DNA of 64,000 nt from Aquimarina sp. U1-2. GTDB lineage: Bacteria > Bacteroidota > Bacteroidia > Flavobacteriales > Flavobacteriaceae. Made by a program: the position numbers and the translations under genes. This document shows, in pieces, positions 1 to 11,100 of this stretch; the stretch's first letter is position 1; the number at the start of each line of letters is the position of its first letter. Under the pieces are notes generated by a model. That model was not told the origin of the DNA. It worked only from the letters and a program-made list of their open reading frames with translations, and searched no databases. The DNA is taken from contig NZ_JAGKIK010000006.1 in the NCBI RefSeq assembly GCF_017897595.1, forward strand, positions 124,001-188,000, written 5' to 3'.

Positions 1-111
1 AGCACTGGTAAGACCTGCAAATACCATGGCCATACTCACCATGGCGAACCACATCATGGTTTTTTTGGACCTATTTATTTTTTCTTGTGTAGAACCTTGT
101 GTTAAATCCAT
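1..111 (-). CDS. Cytochrome c oxidase subunit III, 5' end (partial)
   Basis: The first 37 codons of a leftward gene are visible before the window edge. They read MDLTQGSTQEK..., followed by a hydrophobic stretch (MMWFAMVSMAMVFAGLTSA) that matches my recollection of the N-terminus and first membrane helix of Bacteroidota haem-copper oxidase subunit III. The subunit is a non-catalytic membrane component of cytochrome oxidase. The ATG at 109-111 lies inside the end of ctaB, so the two genes overlap by 10 bases and are probably co-transcribed. Subunits I and II are encoded separately about 23 kb away in this window. The rest of the gene is outside the window. Confidence 0.85.
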   Translation of the reverse strand, partial: MDLTQGSTQEKINRSKKTMMWFAMVSMAMVFAGLTSA

Positions 112-1013
112 ATACGAATAAATTTATCTGCAACGTAAACAATCTGTAGTAGCGTTATATATAAAACACTTATTAACATTAGCTGTCTAGCTGTTTTAGC
201 ATCTCTCTTATAATACAATTGTATGGCAGATCGCAATAAAAATAATCCTAAAATTAAAACTATAATACCTGATACGGGTGTTAGATATAAATCCCCAGTA
301 ACGCCAAAAACAGGAATTATAGATGTGACTAAGGTCCAAACCGTATATAAAATTACCTGAATTGCCGTACCTTGATCTCGTTTACCTGTCGGAAGCATAA
401 AAAAGCCTCCCTTTTTGTAGTCTTCAAACAAAAACCACCCTATGGCCCAAAAATGAGGAAACTGCCAAAAAAACTGAATCATAAAAAGTGTTCCTGGTTC
501 TATTCCAAAATCATTGGTAGCAGCAACCCACCCTAACATAAAAGGTATTGCTCCTGGAATTGCGCCTACAAATACTGAAAGCGGTGTTTTCGTTTTTAGT
601 GGGGTATATAGACTTACATAAATAAAAATTGAAATCGCGCCAAACATGGCCGTTTTTGGATTAATACTATAGAGAACACTAATCCCCATTAACGTAAAAA
701 GAGTAGCAATGGCAAAGGCTGTATTAACAGACATTCTACCTGACGGGATAGGTCTGTTTTTAGTACGATCCATTAATTTATCAAGATCCCTTTCAATGAT
801 TTGATTAAAGGCATTAGACGCCCCAACCATACAGTAGCCTCCTATTACCAACAACAACAATGTACTAAAAGAAACTACTTCAACACCTAATAAATAACCA
901 GCTACCGAAGAAAAAACAACGACTAGCGCCAAACGCATTTTTGTAATTTCTTTAAAATCCTGAATAACAGAAACCTTAACAGTTTTGATTTGGGTTACAC
1001 TCAAATTTTGCAC
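102..1013 (-). CDS. ctaB: Protoheme IX farnesyltransferase (haem O synthase)
   Basis: A 303-residue UbiA-family polytopic membrane prenyltransferase that transfers a farnesyl group to haem B to give haem O, the precursor of haem A used by aa3 oxidases. The Asp-rich prenyl-diphosphate/Mg site is visible (NAFNQIIERDLDKLMDRT, about residues 67-84), followed by RPIPSGR and a second polar loop (YTPLKTKT). Length and about nine hydrophobic segments fit the family. It overlaps the downstream oxidase subunit III start by 10 bases, which supports a role in oxidase assembly. A good promoter lies 30 bases upstream of the start. Confidence 0.95.
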   Translation of the reverse strand: MQNLSVTQIKTVKVSVIQDFKEITKMRLALVVVFSSVAGYLLGVEVVSFSTLLLLVIGGYCMVGASNAFNQIIERDLDKLMDRTKNRPIPSGRMSVNTAFAIATLFTLMGISVLYSINPKTAMFGAISIFIYVSLYTPLKTKTPLSVFVGAIPGAIPFMLGWVAATNDFGIEPGTLFMIQFFWQFPHFWAIGWFLFEDYKKGGFFMLPTGKRDQGTAIQVILYTVWTLVTSIIPVFGVTGDLYLTPVSGIIVLILGLFLLRSAIQLYYKRDAKTARQLMLISVLYITLLQIVYVADKFIRIWI

Positions 1014-1042
1014 TTTTTCTTATAGCATTTTTAAAAGTGGTG

Positions 1043-1073
1043 CAAAGATAACCCTAAAATGGAATTTAGGCAA
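1043..1073 (-). promoter_or_regulatory. Bacteroidota-type promoter of ctaB-cox3
   Basis: On the minus strand TTG (1071-1073) is followed after 20 nt by TATCTTTG (1043-1050), matching the Bacteroidota consensus (-33 TTTG, -7 TAnnTTTG). It would start transcription about 25 nt upstream of the ctaB ATG. Confidence 0.6.
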
Positions 1074-1461
1074 CTTTCTATCGATGCATTATCAAGCTTT
1101 TAACAACTTCATCCCGTATTCAAAAATCATTTAATACATTTACTTTAACATAAACTGGTTTAAACTTTTTTCAATTTGCTAAACAATATTCAAATCAGTT
1201 CGACCCATGCAGTCTAGTTAATATAGTTTCAGTTTTTTCTTTTAAAGGCAAATTTATATCTAATCGTGCTCGTCATACTTAGAAAGCATGCTTACTTTCA
1301 GTTACAGAAATTTACGCTAGCTAGATGTAAGCTTTTAGGTTGATGAAGTGATCCCTTATGGTGATCTACAGTTATCTTTGATGCCATGCGCAAATAAATT
1401 ACACTAACTAACATATATTTTCACGTGTTGAATGTGTTATAAAACTATGCAAATCTTAAAA
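1074..1461. other. Intergenic region without a recognised gene
   Basis: Stretch between the divergent ctaB and DUF421 genes. It has no convincing reading frame. A GCTTAC/GTAAGC pair separated by about 40 nt ends in a short T-run near 1340, too loose to call a terminator. I see no clear promoter for the rightward gene. Confidence 0.4.
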
Positions 1462-1986
1462 ATGGAAAATTGGATATTTACCTCTCTCGACACTTTAGTA
1501 AAAGTTGGTATTACTATCATTGCTATTTTTACGGTAATGATTATTATCACTAGAATTTCCGGATTACGAACATTTGCAAAAATGTCTAGTTTCGATTTTG
1601 CATCGACCATTGCCGTAGGGTCTGTTTTAGCGGCAATAGTTCTCAATACCGATCAATCCTTACTCAAAGGCTCGGTTGCATTAGGAGGCATCATACTTTT
1701 TCAAACACTCTTTTCTTTTGCTAAAAGAAGATGGAATTGGTTCGATAGTTTGTTCACCAATAAACCTATGTTATTAATGAAGGACGGAAAGTTTATTCAT
1801 GATAATTTAAAAAAAACTAACGTAGATACTAATGACGTATATGCCAAACTTAGAGAAGCCAATATAAAAGATATGACTGAAGTTCTGGCTGTGGTTCTAG
1901 AAAGTACAGGAGATATTTCTGTGATTCATAAAAGTAAAGATGTATCCTTATCCAACGAACTTCTAACCGGAGTGAGAAAGAAATGA
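1462..1986 (+). CDS. DUF421 (YetF-like) membrane protein
   Basis: About 174 residues from the preferred start MENWIFTSL; an in-frame ATG at 1432 would add ten residues not typical of the family. The N-terminal half has hydrophobic segments (VGITIIAIFTVMIIITR, then FASTIAVGSVLAAIVL and SVALGGIILFQTLF) with the family-type RISGLRTFAKMSSFDF motif between them. The soluble C-terminal half carries the DUF421 pattern PMLLMKDGKF...LREANIKDMTEVLAVVLESTGDISVI. Members sit in the cytoplasmic membrane; in Bacillus, YetF-type proteins are known around spores and germination, but the role in Bacteroidota is not established. The stop overlaps the ATG of the following photolyase remnant (ATGA), so the two were probably once translationally coupled. 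Confidence 0.8.
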   Translation: MENWIFTSLDTLVKVGITIIAIFTVMIIITRISGLRTFAKMSSFDFASTIAVGSVLAAIVLNTDQSLLKGSVALGGIILFQTLFSFAKRRWNWFDSLFTNKPMLLMKDGKFIHDNLKKTNVDTNDVYAKLREANIKDMTEVLAVVLESTGDISVIHKSKDVSLSNELLTGVRKK

Positions 1987-2105
1987 CGGTGCAGATGAAT
2001 ATTTTCTGGTTCAAAAGAGATGTAAGAGTAGAAGATAATGAAGCACTAAGCCAAGCCTGTAAATCTTCAGAACTATTACTATTACTGTAAATTTTAGAAC
2101 CATCA
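1983..2105 (+). pseudogene. Photolyase/cryptochrome N-terminal remnant
   Basis: The frame opened by ATG at 1983 (ATGA overlap with DUF421) reads MTVQMNIFWFKRDVRVEDNE, then ALSQACKSSELLLLL and a TAA at 2088-2090. The continuation in the same frame is ILEPS before a second stop. This matches the conserved start of DNA photolyases and cryptochromes (FWFKRDLRLxDNxAL...LLLYIFEPS); the TAA falls exactly where a Tyr codon (TAT/TAC) is expected. Nothing convincingly photolyase-like follows up to 2350, so most of the gene of about 430-500 codons has been deleted. Identification rests on about 40 residues. Confidence 0.6.
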
Positions 2106-2351
2106 CGAATTTCTTAGTTTATGATTATAAGATCAACTGGACTTGGGGTGCAGAACTACCGCTAATACAGAACCGTTGGGCTATCAGTATCAAGACCACT
2201 CTGCTCTAAGAATCAAGAAACTAGATTATTTTTTGTCTTGGCTCTTGGTGCTAAAAGTCGTAATGTCTATTCTCTACACCCAGTTATACTTAGATTACAA
2301 AGAAGCTAGAGAGATGGTCACTCTACCTAGCTTCTTCAAATATAATTGTTC

Positions 2352-3092
2352 CTAATCTTGAATTTTAAAGACAATAGGCAATTGATACCTAACCGATACC
2401 GGTGTATTTCTTTGTTTACCCGGAGTCATTTGAGGAAGTAAATTAATAACTCGTTTTGCCTCTTTTTCTAGTTTTGGATGAGGTGCTCTAATCAAAATAT
2501 TAGTGATTAAGCCATTTGCATCTACATCAAACTGCGTATAAATCCGTTGTATCCCCGATAAGCCGTATTTTTCCCCTAATCCCGTATTGAATTTTCTAGA
2601 AACTATTTTTCCTATTTTTTCAGAGAAACAGGAAGCCCTTTCTTTGTTCGTTTGTAATTTTTCGCAACCAGGAAAAATAGGAACCCACTCTATTTTTGTA
2701 AATGGGTAGCTAATAGGTTCATCATCATCGGGATCATCAGGAAGCGCTTGGGGTTCTATGGCAGAAGTTTCAATGGGCTCATTTTTAAACACTTTATCCA
2801 TATCTCGTATCACAGCATCATTATCTACAACTTCAAAATCCTGAGGATCCTTTACGGGTTGGCGCTGTGTTTTCTCGACAACTTTTTTCTCTGGCTCCTT
2901 ATATTCGATAAACCGAACATCGGATATATAAGTTGTCGTATCATCTAGAGTTAGTGGTGATGAGGTTTGTATTACCGGTACTTCGGTATATATCTCAAAT
3001 ACTACATAGGTAAATAATAGACTTGCTATAAGTCCAATCTGAAAGTTCACCAATGTACTTTTTCGTACATTAGCATCATGCTTGTTACTCAT
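2352..3092 (-). CDS. TonB-family energy transducer (copy 1)
   Basis: About 246 residues from the preferred start MSNKHDANVRKS; an upstream ATG at 3137 gives an atypical leader and runs into the terminator of the next gene. One N-terminal membrane helix (LVNFQIGLIASLLFTYVVF) is followed by an acidic periplasmic linker and a C-terminal TonB domain (FPGCEK...GLSGIQRIYTQFDVD...GLITNILIRAPHPKLEKEA...MTPGKQR). It should contact TonB boxes of outer-membrane receptors to transmit energy from ExbBD; no exbB or exbD is nearby. It is a tandem paralogue of the gene just upstream, sharing the CX11C pair, APHP/GPHP and MTPGKQR motifs, but lacks its polyproline run. Confidence 0.85.
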   Translation of the reverse strand: MSNKHDANVRKSTLVNFQIGLIASLLFTYVVFEIYTEVPVIQTSSPLTLDDTTTYISDVRFIEYKEPEKKVVEKTQRQPVKDPQDFEVVDNDAVIRDMDKVFKNEPIETSAIEPQALPDDPDDDEPISYPFTKIEWVPIFPGCEKLQTNKERASCFSEKIGKIVSRKFNTGLGEKYGLSGIQRIYTQFDVDANGLITNILIRAPHPKLEKEAKRVINLLPQMTPGKQRNTPVSVRYQLPIVFKIQD

Positions 3093-3144
3093 ACTATTTA
3101 GTTTTAACGTTACAATTAATCCTAAATCAACAAGCATACCAAAA

Positions 3145-3179
3145 AAGAATCCCGTTTACAATCTTGTAACGGGATTCTT
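3145..3179 (-). terminator. Intrinsic terminator after tonB copy 2
   Basis: AAGAATCCCGTT (3145-3156) and AACGGGATTCTT (3168-3179) form a perfect 12-bp stem with an 11-nt loop. On the minus strand it ends in a T-run (TTCTTTTTT). It lies between the stop of the 3201-3926 gene and the start of the next TonB gene. Confidence 0.85.
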
Positions 3180-3200
3180 GAATTTATAAAATACGTTATT

Positions 3201-3926
3201 TTAGTCTTGTACCTGAAAAACTATAGGTAATGAATACAATACCCCAACAGCTTTACCTCTTTGTTTACCTGGTGTCATTTTAGGCAACATTTTAACTACG
3301 CGTTGTGCCTCTTTTTCCAATCTTGGATGCGGTCCTCTTGCTTGTACACCTACAATATTACCACCTCTATCGATTTTAAATCGAACGTATATTCTATTAA
3401 TTCCTGATAGCCCTAATTCATTACCAAGTTCTGTATTAAACTTACGGTTCACAAATTTCTTAACCTTATCACTCATACATTTCTTTTTGGCTGCATTATT
3501 TCCAGCGCCTTCACACCCAGGAAACACAGGTACGTTTTCGATAACTGCAAAAGGTACGTCAGCAATTTCTTCTTCTTCCTCTACGTCTTCTACCTCTTCT
3601 ACTTCAACGATTTCTTCTTCTTGATTGGTTTCTGTAGATTCGATTATAGTTTCTTCTACTTCTTCTTCATCCTCGACAACATCGATAATCTCTGGAGCCG
3701 GTGGTGGCGGTGGTGGTGGCGGTGGTGTATTTAAGTTTTGTGTAATTGGAACGTCTTCTTCTTCTAATTCATCAAGGTTCACCTGGCCAATATCGATATT
3801 ACTTCTATCATAGGTTTTCCACTCTATTCCTTGCCATGTGATAAAAAGCACTACGATAAGCCCTAACTGAAGGAATAAGGTGCTTCTCTTCGTTAAATCT
3901 GCTTTAGGATTTTTCTTCGGTTCCAT
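3201..3926 (-). CDS. TonB-family energy transducer (copy 2)
   Basis: 241 residues. It has one N-terminal membrane helix (about 17-32), a run of nine prolines (68-76), a very acidic Glu/Val-rich spacer (about 80-125), then a TonB C-terminal domain with FPGCEG, two cysteines eleven residues apart, GLSGINRIYVRFKID, GPHPRLEKEAQRVV and MTPGKQRGKA. The rigid proline/acidic linker is the classical periplasm-spanning feature of TonB. It has its own terminator before copy 1, so the tandem copies are probably separate transcripts. A weak promoter-like pair (TTG at 3979-3981, TATTTTAG at 3950-3957) lies upstream. Confidence 0.9.
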   Translation of the reverse strand: MEPKKNPKADLTKRSTLFLQLGLIVVLFITWQGIEWKTYDRSNIDIGQVNLDELEEEDVPITQNLNTPPPPPPPPPAPEIIDVVEDEEEVEETIIESTETNQEEEIVEVEEVEDVEEEEEIADVPFAVIENVPVFPGCEGAGNNAAKKKCMSDKVKKFVNRKFNTELGNELGLSGINRIYVRFKIDRGGNIVGVQARGPHPRLEKEAQRVVKMLPKMTPGKQRGKAVGVLYSLPIVFQVQD

Positions 3927-4068
3927 ACTTAATTTATGTTATAGGATTGCTAAAATAGCTAATTTCTTTTGTAATTTCCAAGTAAAGATTGAAATGTAAA
4001 ACAAAAATTCTGTTTTTTAACTTTTATCAAGAGCATCGTTGCGATTAAAAATTGAACGAATTGCTTAC

Positions 4069-4491
4069 TCATGACAGCGTATGTATTTTATGTTTCAGTA
4101 CTAATAATTTGCGCTCAAAACCTTTTAGTAGCATAACAACAAAAACTATACCGCTTGTGTTGGCTATCACATCATACCAATCAGGACTTCGATAATTTGT
4201 TAAAAACATTTGCAACAATTCCATCAAAGCTCCAAAGAAAAAACATATCACAGAAGATGAAAGTAAGCTCTGTTTAAAATTCTTATTTTTAATTTCTGAA
4301 AAAAAGAAAAACAGAAACCAAAGCAGCGTAAATATAAAATATGCTACACAATGTCCGATTTTATCGCTACCCTGCACACCTACCTTAAAAGGAATGATCA
4401 ATCTGGCCAAAGAGGCCCAAGTTATTATAATAGTATATAGAATTAATAAAGCTAAAAGTACCTTATGCCCCAATAATTTCTTTATAACCAT
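4069..4491 (-). CDS. VanZ-family membrane protein
   Basis: 140 residues with four hydrophobic segments and the VanZ pattern: [18 protein letters not shown] (helix 2, with the conserved Asp-Lys and His), [23 protein letters not shown] (conserved Glu and Asp) and [13 protein letters not shown]. Named for the teicoplanin-resistance accessory gene vanZ, but such proteins are widespread and resistance should not be inferred. Its start lies 29 bases inside gcvH, showing translational coupling; as far as I recall, gcvH followed by a VanZ-like gene is a common arrangement in Flavobacteriaceae. Confidence 0.8.
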   Translation of the reverse strand: MVIKKLLGHKVLLALLILYTIIITWASLARLIIPFKVGVQGSDKIGHCVAYFIFTLLWFLFFFFSEIKNKNFKQSLLSSSVICFFFGALMELLQMFLTNYRSPDWYDVIANTSGIVFVVMLLKGFERKLLVLKHKIHTLS

Positions 4492-4843
4492 CTGCAGATA
4501 ATAAATTTTCTATTTGAGACGTATCAGATATTTTAAATTTTACCATCCAGCCTTTTCCATAAGGATCACTATTGACTAATTCTGGATCACTTTCAAGGCT
4601 TTCATTAAACTCAAGTATTTCTCCGGTTAAAGGAAGGAATAGGTCTGATACGGTTTTAACCGCTTCTACGGTTCCAAAAACCTCTTCTTGTTCGAGTTCT
4701 TCTCCAACGGTTTCAACCTCTACATAAACAATATCACCCAATTCGCCTTGAGCAAAATCGGTAATACCTACCGTAGCAATATCGCCATCAATTTTGATCC
4801 ACTCGTGATCTTTGGTGTATTTTAATTCTGAAGGAATGTTCAT
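4463..4843 (-). CDS. gcvH: Glycine cleavage system H protein
   Basis: 126 residues, the usual length. This is the lipoyl-carrying shuttle that moves the aminomethyl group between the P, T and L proteins of glycine cleavage. The lipoylation site is Lys63 in [13 protein letters not shown], preceded by the family start YTKDHEWI and [16 protein letters not shown], and followed by PYGKGWMVK. The other glycine-cleavage genes are not in the window. It lies 260 bases downstream of sprA on the same strand and overlaps the VanZ-like gene after it. Confidence 0.97.
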   Translation of the reverse strand: MNIPSELKYTKDHEWIKIDGDIATVGITDFAQGELGDIVYVEVETVGEELEQEEVFGTVEAVKTVSDLFLPLTGEILEFNESLESDPELVNSDPYGKGWMVKFKISDTSQIENLLSADGYKEIIGA

Positions 4844-5103
4844 CCGAAAAAAGTATTTTAATAGTTTATTACATTATGAAGGCGAAAATAATTCTATTTT
4901 ACCAAATTTTGTAAAAACCATTGAAAAATTTACAAAAAAACCAGGTATTGCACTACTGCTATTGAATGTAAGTTGTCTTAACTACTATTGGAACCACGGT
5001 TATCTTGACTACGGAAACAGGCTCAAGCCGAGCTTATTTTAGTATTCAGTTTAACCCACTTTGGATAACTTGGTAGACATTCAATACTGCTACTCATCTT
5101 TTA

Positions 5104-8100
5104 TTAATTTCCGAAATTATATCGTAATGTAAAGCCTCCTCGAATGGTGGTCTGCGGAAAGGCCGTAGAAATAGAGTATTCAGAAAATGTATGATCATAG
5201 AAGAATAATGCGGTTAAATTTTTACTTAGTGCATAATCTGCTGTTAATTTTAGTCCGTAAATATCCTGCCCAGCAGTTACCTGTGTATTCTCAAGATCTA
5301 AATATCTAATCAGCGTCTCATTTTGACGCAGGGATAAATCTGCTCTTAAATTAAGATCACTTTTGATAATTTGTTTTCTTCCGGCGATACGGGTGGCAAA
5401 TGTTATTCCGGATAATCTATATCCCAATCCGATGATATATTCATTCCCCTGTATTTCTGTAAGTAAATTATTATCAAAACTTAATGACAGTGCTCGATCT
5501 TTTTTCCATTCGGCCAAAATTTTAATTGAATTCTTCATTTCCATATCAAATCGTACCAAAGGGCTAAACTGTTCGGTAAGATTGATATTTGAGTATAAGA
5601 AAGGATTTCTAAAGTTTCCTGATTGATCTACTTCATCTCTATTCGTAAACTCTAAGTTGGTTTGAAATTGATTGATGGTATAATTGGCACGATATCCATG
5701 CGCAACAGAAAAACGTTTAAAACGCTTTTTAAACCATTTAAGATTCATTAATCCTGTATACTTTACATCCCAATTGGGTAGCGGCACATCTCGAAACGCT
5801 CCTTTTTGAACGTTTTCTGCATCTGCCCCGGTATACGCTGCCAAGAAAGCCGGCAAAAGAACGGCTTGATTGGTTTTACCGAACCCTACAGGGTAACGAT
5901 AGCCGTTTGGTTCGGCTTCGCTACTTCTAGGCACTTCTGAAGCAGGTAGGCCATAATGCTCTGCTGCCAGACGATCTGCAATGATTTGTCTATTATCTCT
6001 AAAGGTTTCAAAAGCTTCAGAACTAAATTCATCACTTTTCTTAAACGCTGTGTTAATGAGCAATGTAGAGATAGTGAAATTACCAAAGGTATTTGGAGTT
6101 AGCGACTGGTACTGCAAATCTTCGTCTATTCGATAATTTTCTGTATACGTTTCAGAATAGTTTCTGTTGGCACTAATATCAATTTTTAGATCTTTTAATA
6201 AGCCAATAGAAGTTTGTACATTAAGTTGTCGTCCTTCTACCTCTTGATATTGTTCATTAAAATCCTGATATAACGTAAGCCATCCATTGCGGGCAGCAAT
6301 ATCCCTTACTTCTGCCTGACTTCCGAAGGTAAAACCAGCGGTAGGCTTTAACGTTCCTATAAAACCGGGCTCTCGAACATATCCCGGTAAGAAAATCCCA
6401 TTATCTTGTTGATAATTAATATTTACCTTTTTGATCGCAGTGACAAGACCTATTACGGTATTATATGCTTTGTCGCCAATACTTAGCTTACTTTTTCCTC
6501 GCTTTGCCGGAGCTTTTTGAGGTTTTTTACTATCGGTACCTGCCGTTGCATTTTTGTCGTTCTTATCTTTTGCGTCTTTATTTTTTTTGGTTTTTTTGGT
6601 TTTTCTTTTTCCAGGTCTTATTTTAGTCAGGCCTACATACTTATATAAGGTATTCATATCCAACGAACCATTTAATGTATGTACATTGGCATTTTGAATG
6701 GTGTTCCCCAGATCTGGAATATCGTCTAGAGTTTTTAAGGCTTCACTTCCTTTTACCCACTGAAAATCTGCATTGTACGAATAGGTAGCTCGCATAAATT
6801 TGAATAGCGGAATTTTATTAATAGGAAGTTCATAATTTACCTGAAGTTGCTGATTGTGCGTGTTGGCATCTCCAATATCAAAAAAACCACTCCAAAGATC
6901 AACGGTATTATCTACTTCGTTATTTTCGTCAATAAAATTCTTTACAATACGATTATTAGCCGACGTAAAACTGAAATTTAATGATTTGCTGAGATTATAA
7001 TTGATCGCATATTGCCAATCAAACAGGAAATTACGTTGATATAGCGTGGGTAATCCCAAATCATTCTCTCCTAATGTTACATCCCGAAAAATTTGTTCGT
7101 TATATTGCCTGGTGATATTAGAACTAACCGCTATACTTGTGGGTAAGAGATTAAAATTAAAATCTTTAAGTAAATCGAAATATTTACTCTTTCCTAATAG
7201 TTTGGTTTTTTTAAAAGGTGCTATCTCTTTGGGTTGAAATGCGAAATCATAAGTCCCCCCCAGTCTTACATTTTGGTCTAAAGATTTTTCAATTTCAAAA
7301 TCACGATGATCGGTTTGATTGTAGGTACCCGAAAAAGTAAAGTTTTCTATATCATAAAGCATAGGTTTTGATTCTCCTGTCCTTTCTTTTCGCAATCCTA
7401 TTACATTAAAACTTTGTCTTTTGGTATACTCTGTCGACTGTTGCTCAATCCGTTCTCTTTCTTGTGGGTCTGCAATATTATCCAAACGATCTTGAAGTTC
7501 TACATCCTGAAACTCTGGATCATATTGCGGTGTAATCAACTCTTCTCCCCTACTGTAATTAAATGGAATCTGAACACCCCATTTTTTGGGTAAAAGCTGT
7601 CCCAAATTAACATTAGTTGTAAGATCGTATTGCCTGTGGTCTTCAAGACTACGCTCATTGGGTCCTTGTTCTATACCTCCAAATCCTATCGTACTTATTC
7701 TACCAGATGCGCTAAGGTTAGCAAAATCAGCAATATTTGCATCCATATTGGCTACGGCTGCCCAGCCCCCTTGATTTTTAAGATCACTTAGTCGCATTTC
7801 GTTAAACCAAACTGTTCCCGATTGACTGCTACCACTGTCATTTTTGATCCCTACCATCATGACTCTTACATCTCCCAGACTAGGGTTTCCTTTGATTCCT
7901 ACTCTAAGATTGTTAGGACCGTCAAAAAAATTGAGATCAGAAGTACTCAATCCATTACCACTATTGACATCAACATCAATCAAACTAGCTTTGATCTCTT
8001 GTAAAAATGATAGAGGAATATTTAATCTATTAGCCTCAGGCCAAATATCACCTACTGCCCGATCACTAAGTGCTGAAACCTGTAGGGGGATCTCAATTTG

Positions 8101-11100
8101 ATAAAAGTTATTGGTAAAATCGTTACCCATTCTTATAAAAGCCTTCAAATCTCCATCTTGAAGATCACCCTGATTAGGTAAGGGTTCGGCATGCAAAAAC
8201 ATTTGAAGATTTTCATATTGACGCATATCAACATTAAAATTTTTGTACACCCCACGAGCGTCACCCGATCGAAGGTTGGTAACACTTAAAGAAAGTGATC
8301 TTTCATCCTCCCGAATAATATTATTATTGTTATTAAGCTGTTCTCGAACCACACCCGGTGGTGTTACATAATTAGGTGTTTCTTCTTCACTTACCGAAGT
8401 TACAATCACTTCGTTGTCACCAAATACATTAAGACCGCTAGTAGGATCATTTGCTGTATTTCCTATTTGAATGTATCTTCTGTAATCTCCTCGTACGAGA
8501 TCCAGATTTCCAAATCGCAGTAATACCTGATCATCAAAATCGGTAAGGTACAATCTCATAAATCGAATAGCTCTAAAATCGCTTATTTCTCGTATAGATC
8601 GCGTAGGTTCGTATATGGGTACTTTAAAACGCACCCACCTGTACTCAATAGTTCTGCCCGATACTACGGTTTCTTCCTCTCGTATATCGGTAATAAAATC
8701 TGTACCGTCATCGTTCCCAATACCCATCCCACTAAAAATCGGAATCTCATACTCAAAATAACTATCTATCGTATTCATGGTATTATCCCTGTTCACGTCT
8801 TCTGCGGTTGGGAATGTTGTATTCCCCCGATCATCGTTGGTTACTTCTGTAGGTGAGTTTCCTTCGGTACCGTTGTAGTTTAGATATCGTTCTAGTACTC
8901 CCCCTTCGGCCTGTAGGAAATATTGATAATTATCCCCAGAAGGATCATCTAAAGCACTAAACGCCGAAAATTCGGGCTTTGTTCTCTCGTCGGCATCACT
9001 TAGTCCATCAAATCCTACATCCTGTTCTGTTCTTGCCTGACCTTCAGAATCGAATGCATAAATTAAAGATTGGTTAACAGGTACCCTTGCAAAATCTGAA
9101 GTCGAGGTGTTGGTATTTTCCAAAGAGGTTGGTAAGCCATTTTCATATTGTTTTCTACCATCTTTCAACACGTCTTCACTTATATTCCCTAAATTAAAAA
9201 CAATAGTACCACTCGTTGTAGTAGTTAAAGGTTCTTGTCCTCCTGTACTACCTCTGTAAAAGGGGTCTAACAGCCAGAACTCAATGAATTCTACGTTTGC
9301 CTGCTCAAAATTGGTAGAGGTTAACTGACGGGTGATTCCTGCAAAATTTTCAGTAGGATCAGGTGTATTCGTGCTATTTGATAAAAAAGCTGAATTGAAA
9401 TTATATTGTCCACGGGTAGTAGGATCATAGTTTAAGTCCAAAGTAAAAAGCGCCAAACTTTGTCCCTGGGCAATATCAGTATCAGGAAAAACCTCGTCGA
9501 TAAACACTCTTCGTGTAGCATTTGATGCTAAATCCTCGTCACTAATACCACTAGGTCGGTTATTACTATAAAAAATCGGATCAATCGTATACCATGCTAG
9601 TTTTGCTCTTTTGTAGCCATTAGACAATACGTCGTTATACCCTGCAGCATTATTAGCATTTTGAGGATTCGTATCAAAACCAATAGGAACACTCGACAGC
9701 TCCCAAGAAAGAGGTGAACTTACATCTATCCTAGTTTGTGCCCCCTCAAAATCATCGATATACGTAGTTACTTTACCATCAAAATCTGCTCCTTTTGGTG
9801 CTCCGGCAATAAGGTAAGCACCTTCTGCTCTTACTGAAATATTTGACGGCACATCGGTGTCTATATTTGGTAATTTGTTTACCATTCTGGTTAAAAAAGG
9901 CACCTCTGTTGCGTAGCTCGTATTTAACCCGAGGATGGTATTATTAATAGGTTCAAAGTCGTAGTTTGCTTTTTGTGTAATAGGTCGTTCATTCAAATTC
10001 AAAAATGTTCCGCCTACGATAAAATCATCACTAAATTTATGCTCTATATTTAAACCCGTAAAACGTTTTGTTTGTTGCCCAAAAACAGCATTATTTTCTG
10101 TAGACACCTGGATTGGCGTATTCGAAGCTTTTAAAGATTCATCCAGGATGGTTACTCGACCCAATTGATAATTAACCGTATAATCGACACCTTCTTGTAA
10201 GATCCTACCTCCTGCGGTTACAGTAACCGACCCTTGCGGAACATTAAATGCCCCCAAAGGAATACCATCTTGTCCAGAAGATTTGTATCGCCCTTTTAAT
10301 TGAAAATAGTTTTTATCGGCAGATCTTTGCTCGGCAATTACTTTAGTTTGCGTATACAGATCTCTAAATACATATTGCGCCTGGTTAGGATTATAAGAAT
10401 CGGGGTTGGTGTACGAAGCACCAGCAGGCCCATTATCTAACTCGTCAAAAAGATGCTCACCAAACGGTTCTATTGTAGTAAATATAATACGCCCGTTTTC
10501 TGAATCGATGGTAATTCCTGGCACATAATCGAAGAAACCATCTCCTCCCTGTACCGGGTCATTATTCGGATTAAGTCGGTCTAAATTAAATACCCGCAGT
10601 AATGGTGTTTGTTCTACATCCTCGGGCAGAGCCAAGTCAGATCCTTCTGCAGCGGTAATATAATTGATCGGCGACGGATTTGAGTATAGAATATTTAGCC
10701 TGAAATCATTTTGTTCTAATCTAAAAGCCCCGGTACTGTAGATGTTTTTCATCATCAAATCCCATATTGGGAGATTAACATTAAGTATCGGACTTTTCAA
10801 CATTTTAACGACCAAGCTTTGACTTGATCCTACTTGTGCATCGTTTCCGGTGGTATCACCTACGGTAGCATCTACGCCGTCGTTGGCAAATTCCCCTACC
10901 TGATAAACTTGGCCACCTACAGTATATTGAAATGCTACCCCTAGTACCTCATCATTATTTAATCTTTGATTTAAAGAAATATACCCCAACTGCATGTTTA
11001 ATGTATACTCGCTTGGGTTTAGCTGACGAGCATTTTCTAAAATAGCATAATCGAACCCTTCATTAAAGTTAGCAATCGGGCCGGTGAATCCTTGTTGTAC

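Noticed and set aside
2143..2355. 70-codon frame downstream of the photolyase remnant
   Set aside because: It could not be aligned to photolyase by eye and has no other recognisable features; probably non-coding decay.
3625..3813. Plus-strand frame rich in glycine and serine opposite the TonB gene
   Set aside because: It is the antisense of the polyproline/glutamate linker of the TonB copy 2 gene; the composition is explained by that coding sequence.
4069..4491. VanZ-like protein as a glycopeptide-resistance gene
   Set aside because: VanZ-fold proteins are common in Flavobacteriaceae next to gcvH, and no vanA-type genes are present.
4812..5042. 76-codon plus-strand frame between gcvH and sprA
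   Set aside because: Its 5' part is antisense to gcvH, and the remainder has no motif or ribosome-binding context.
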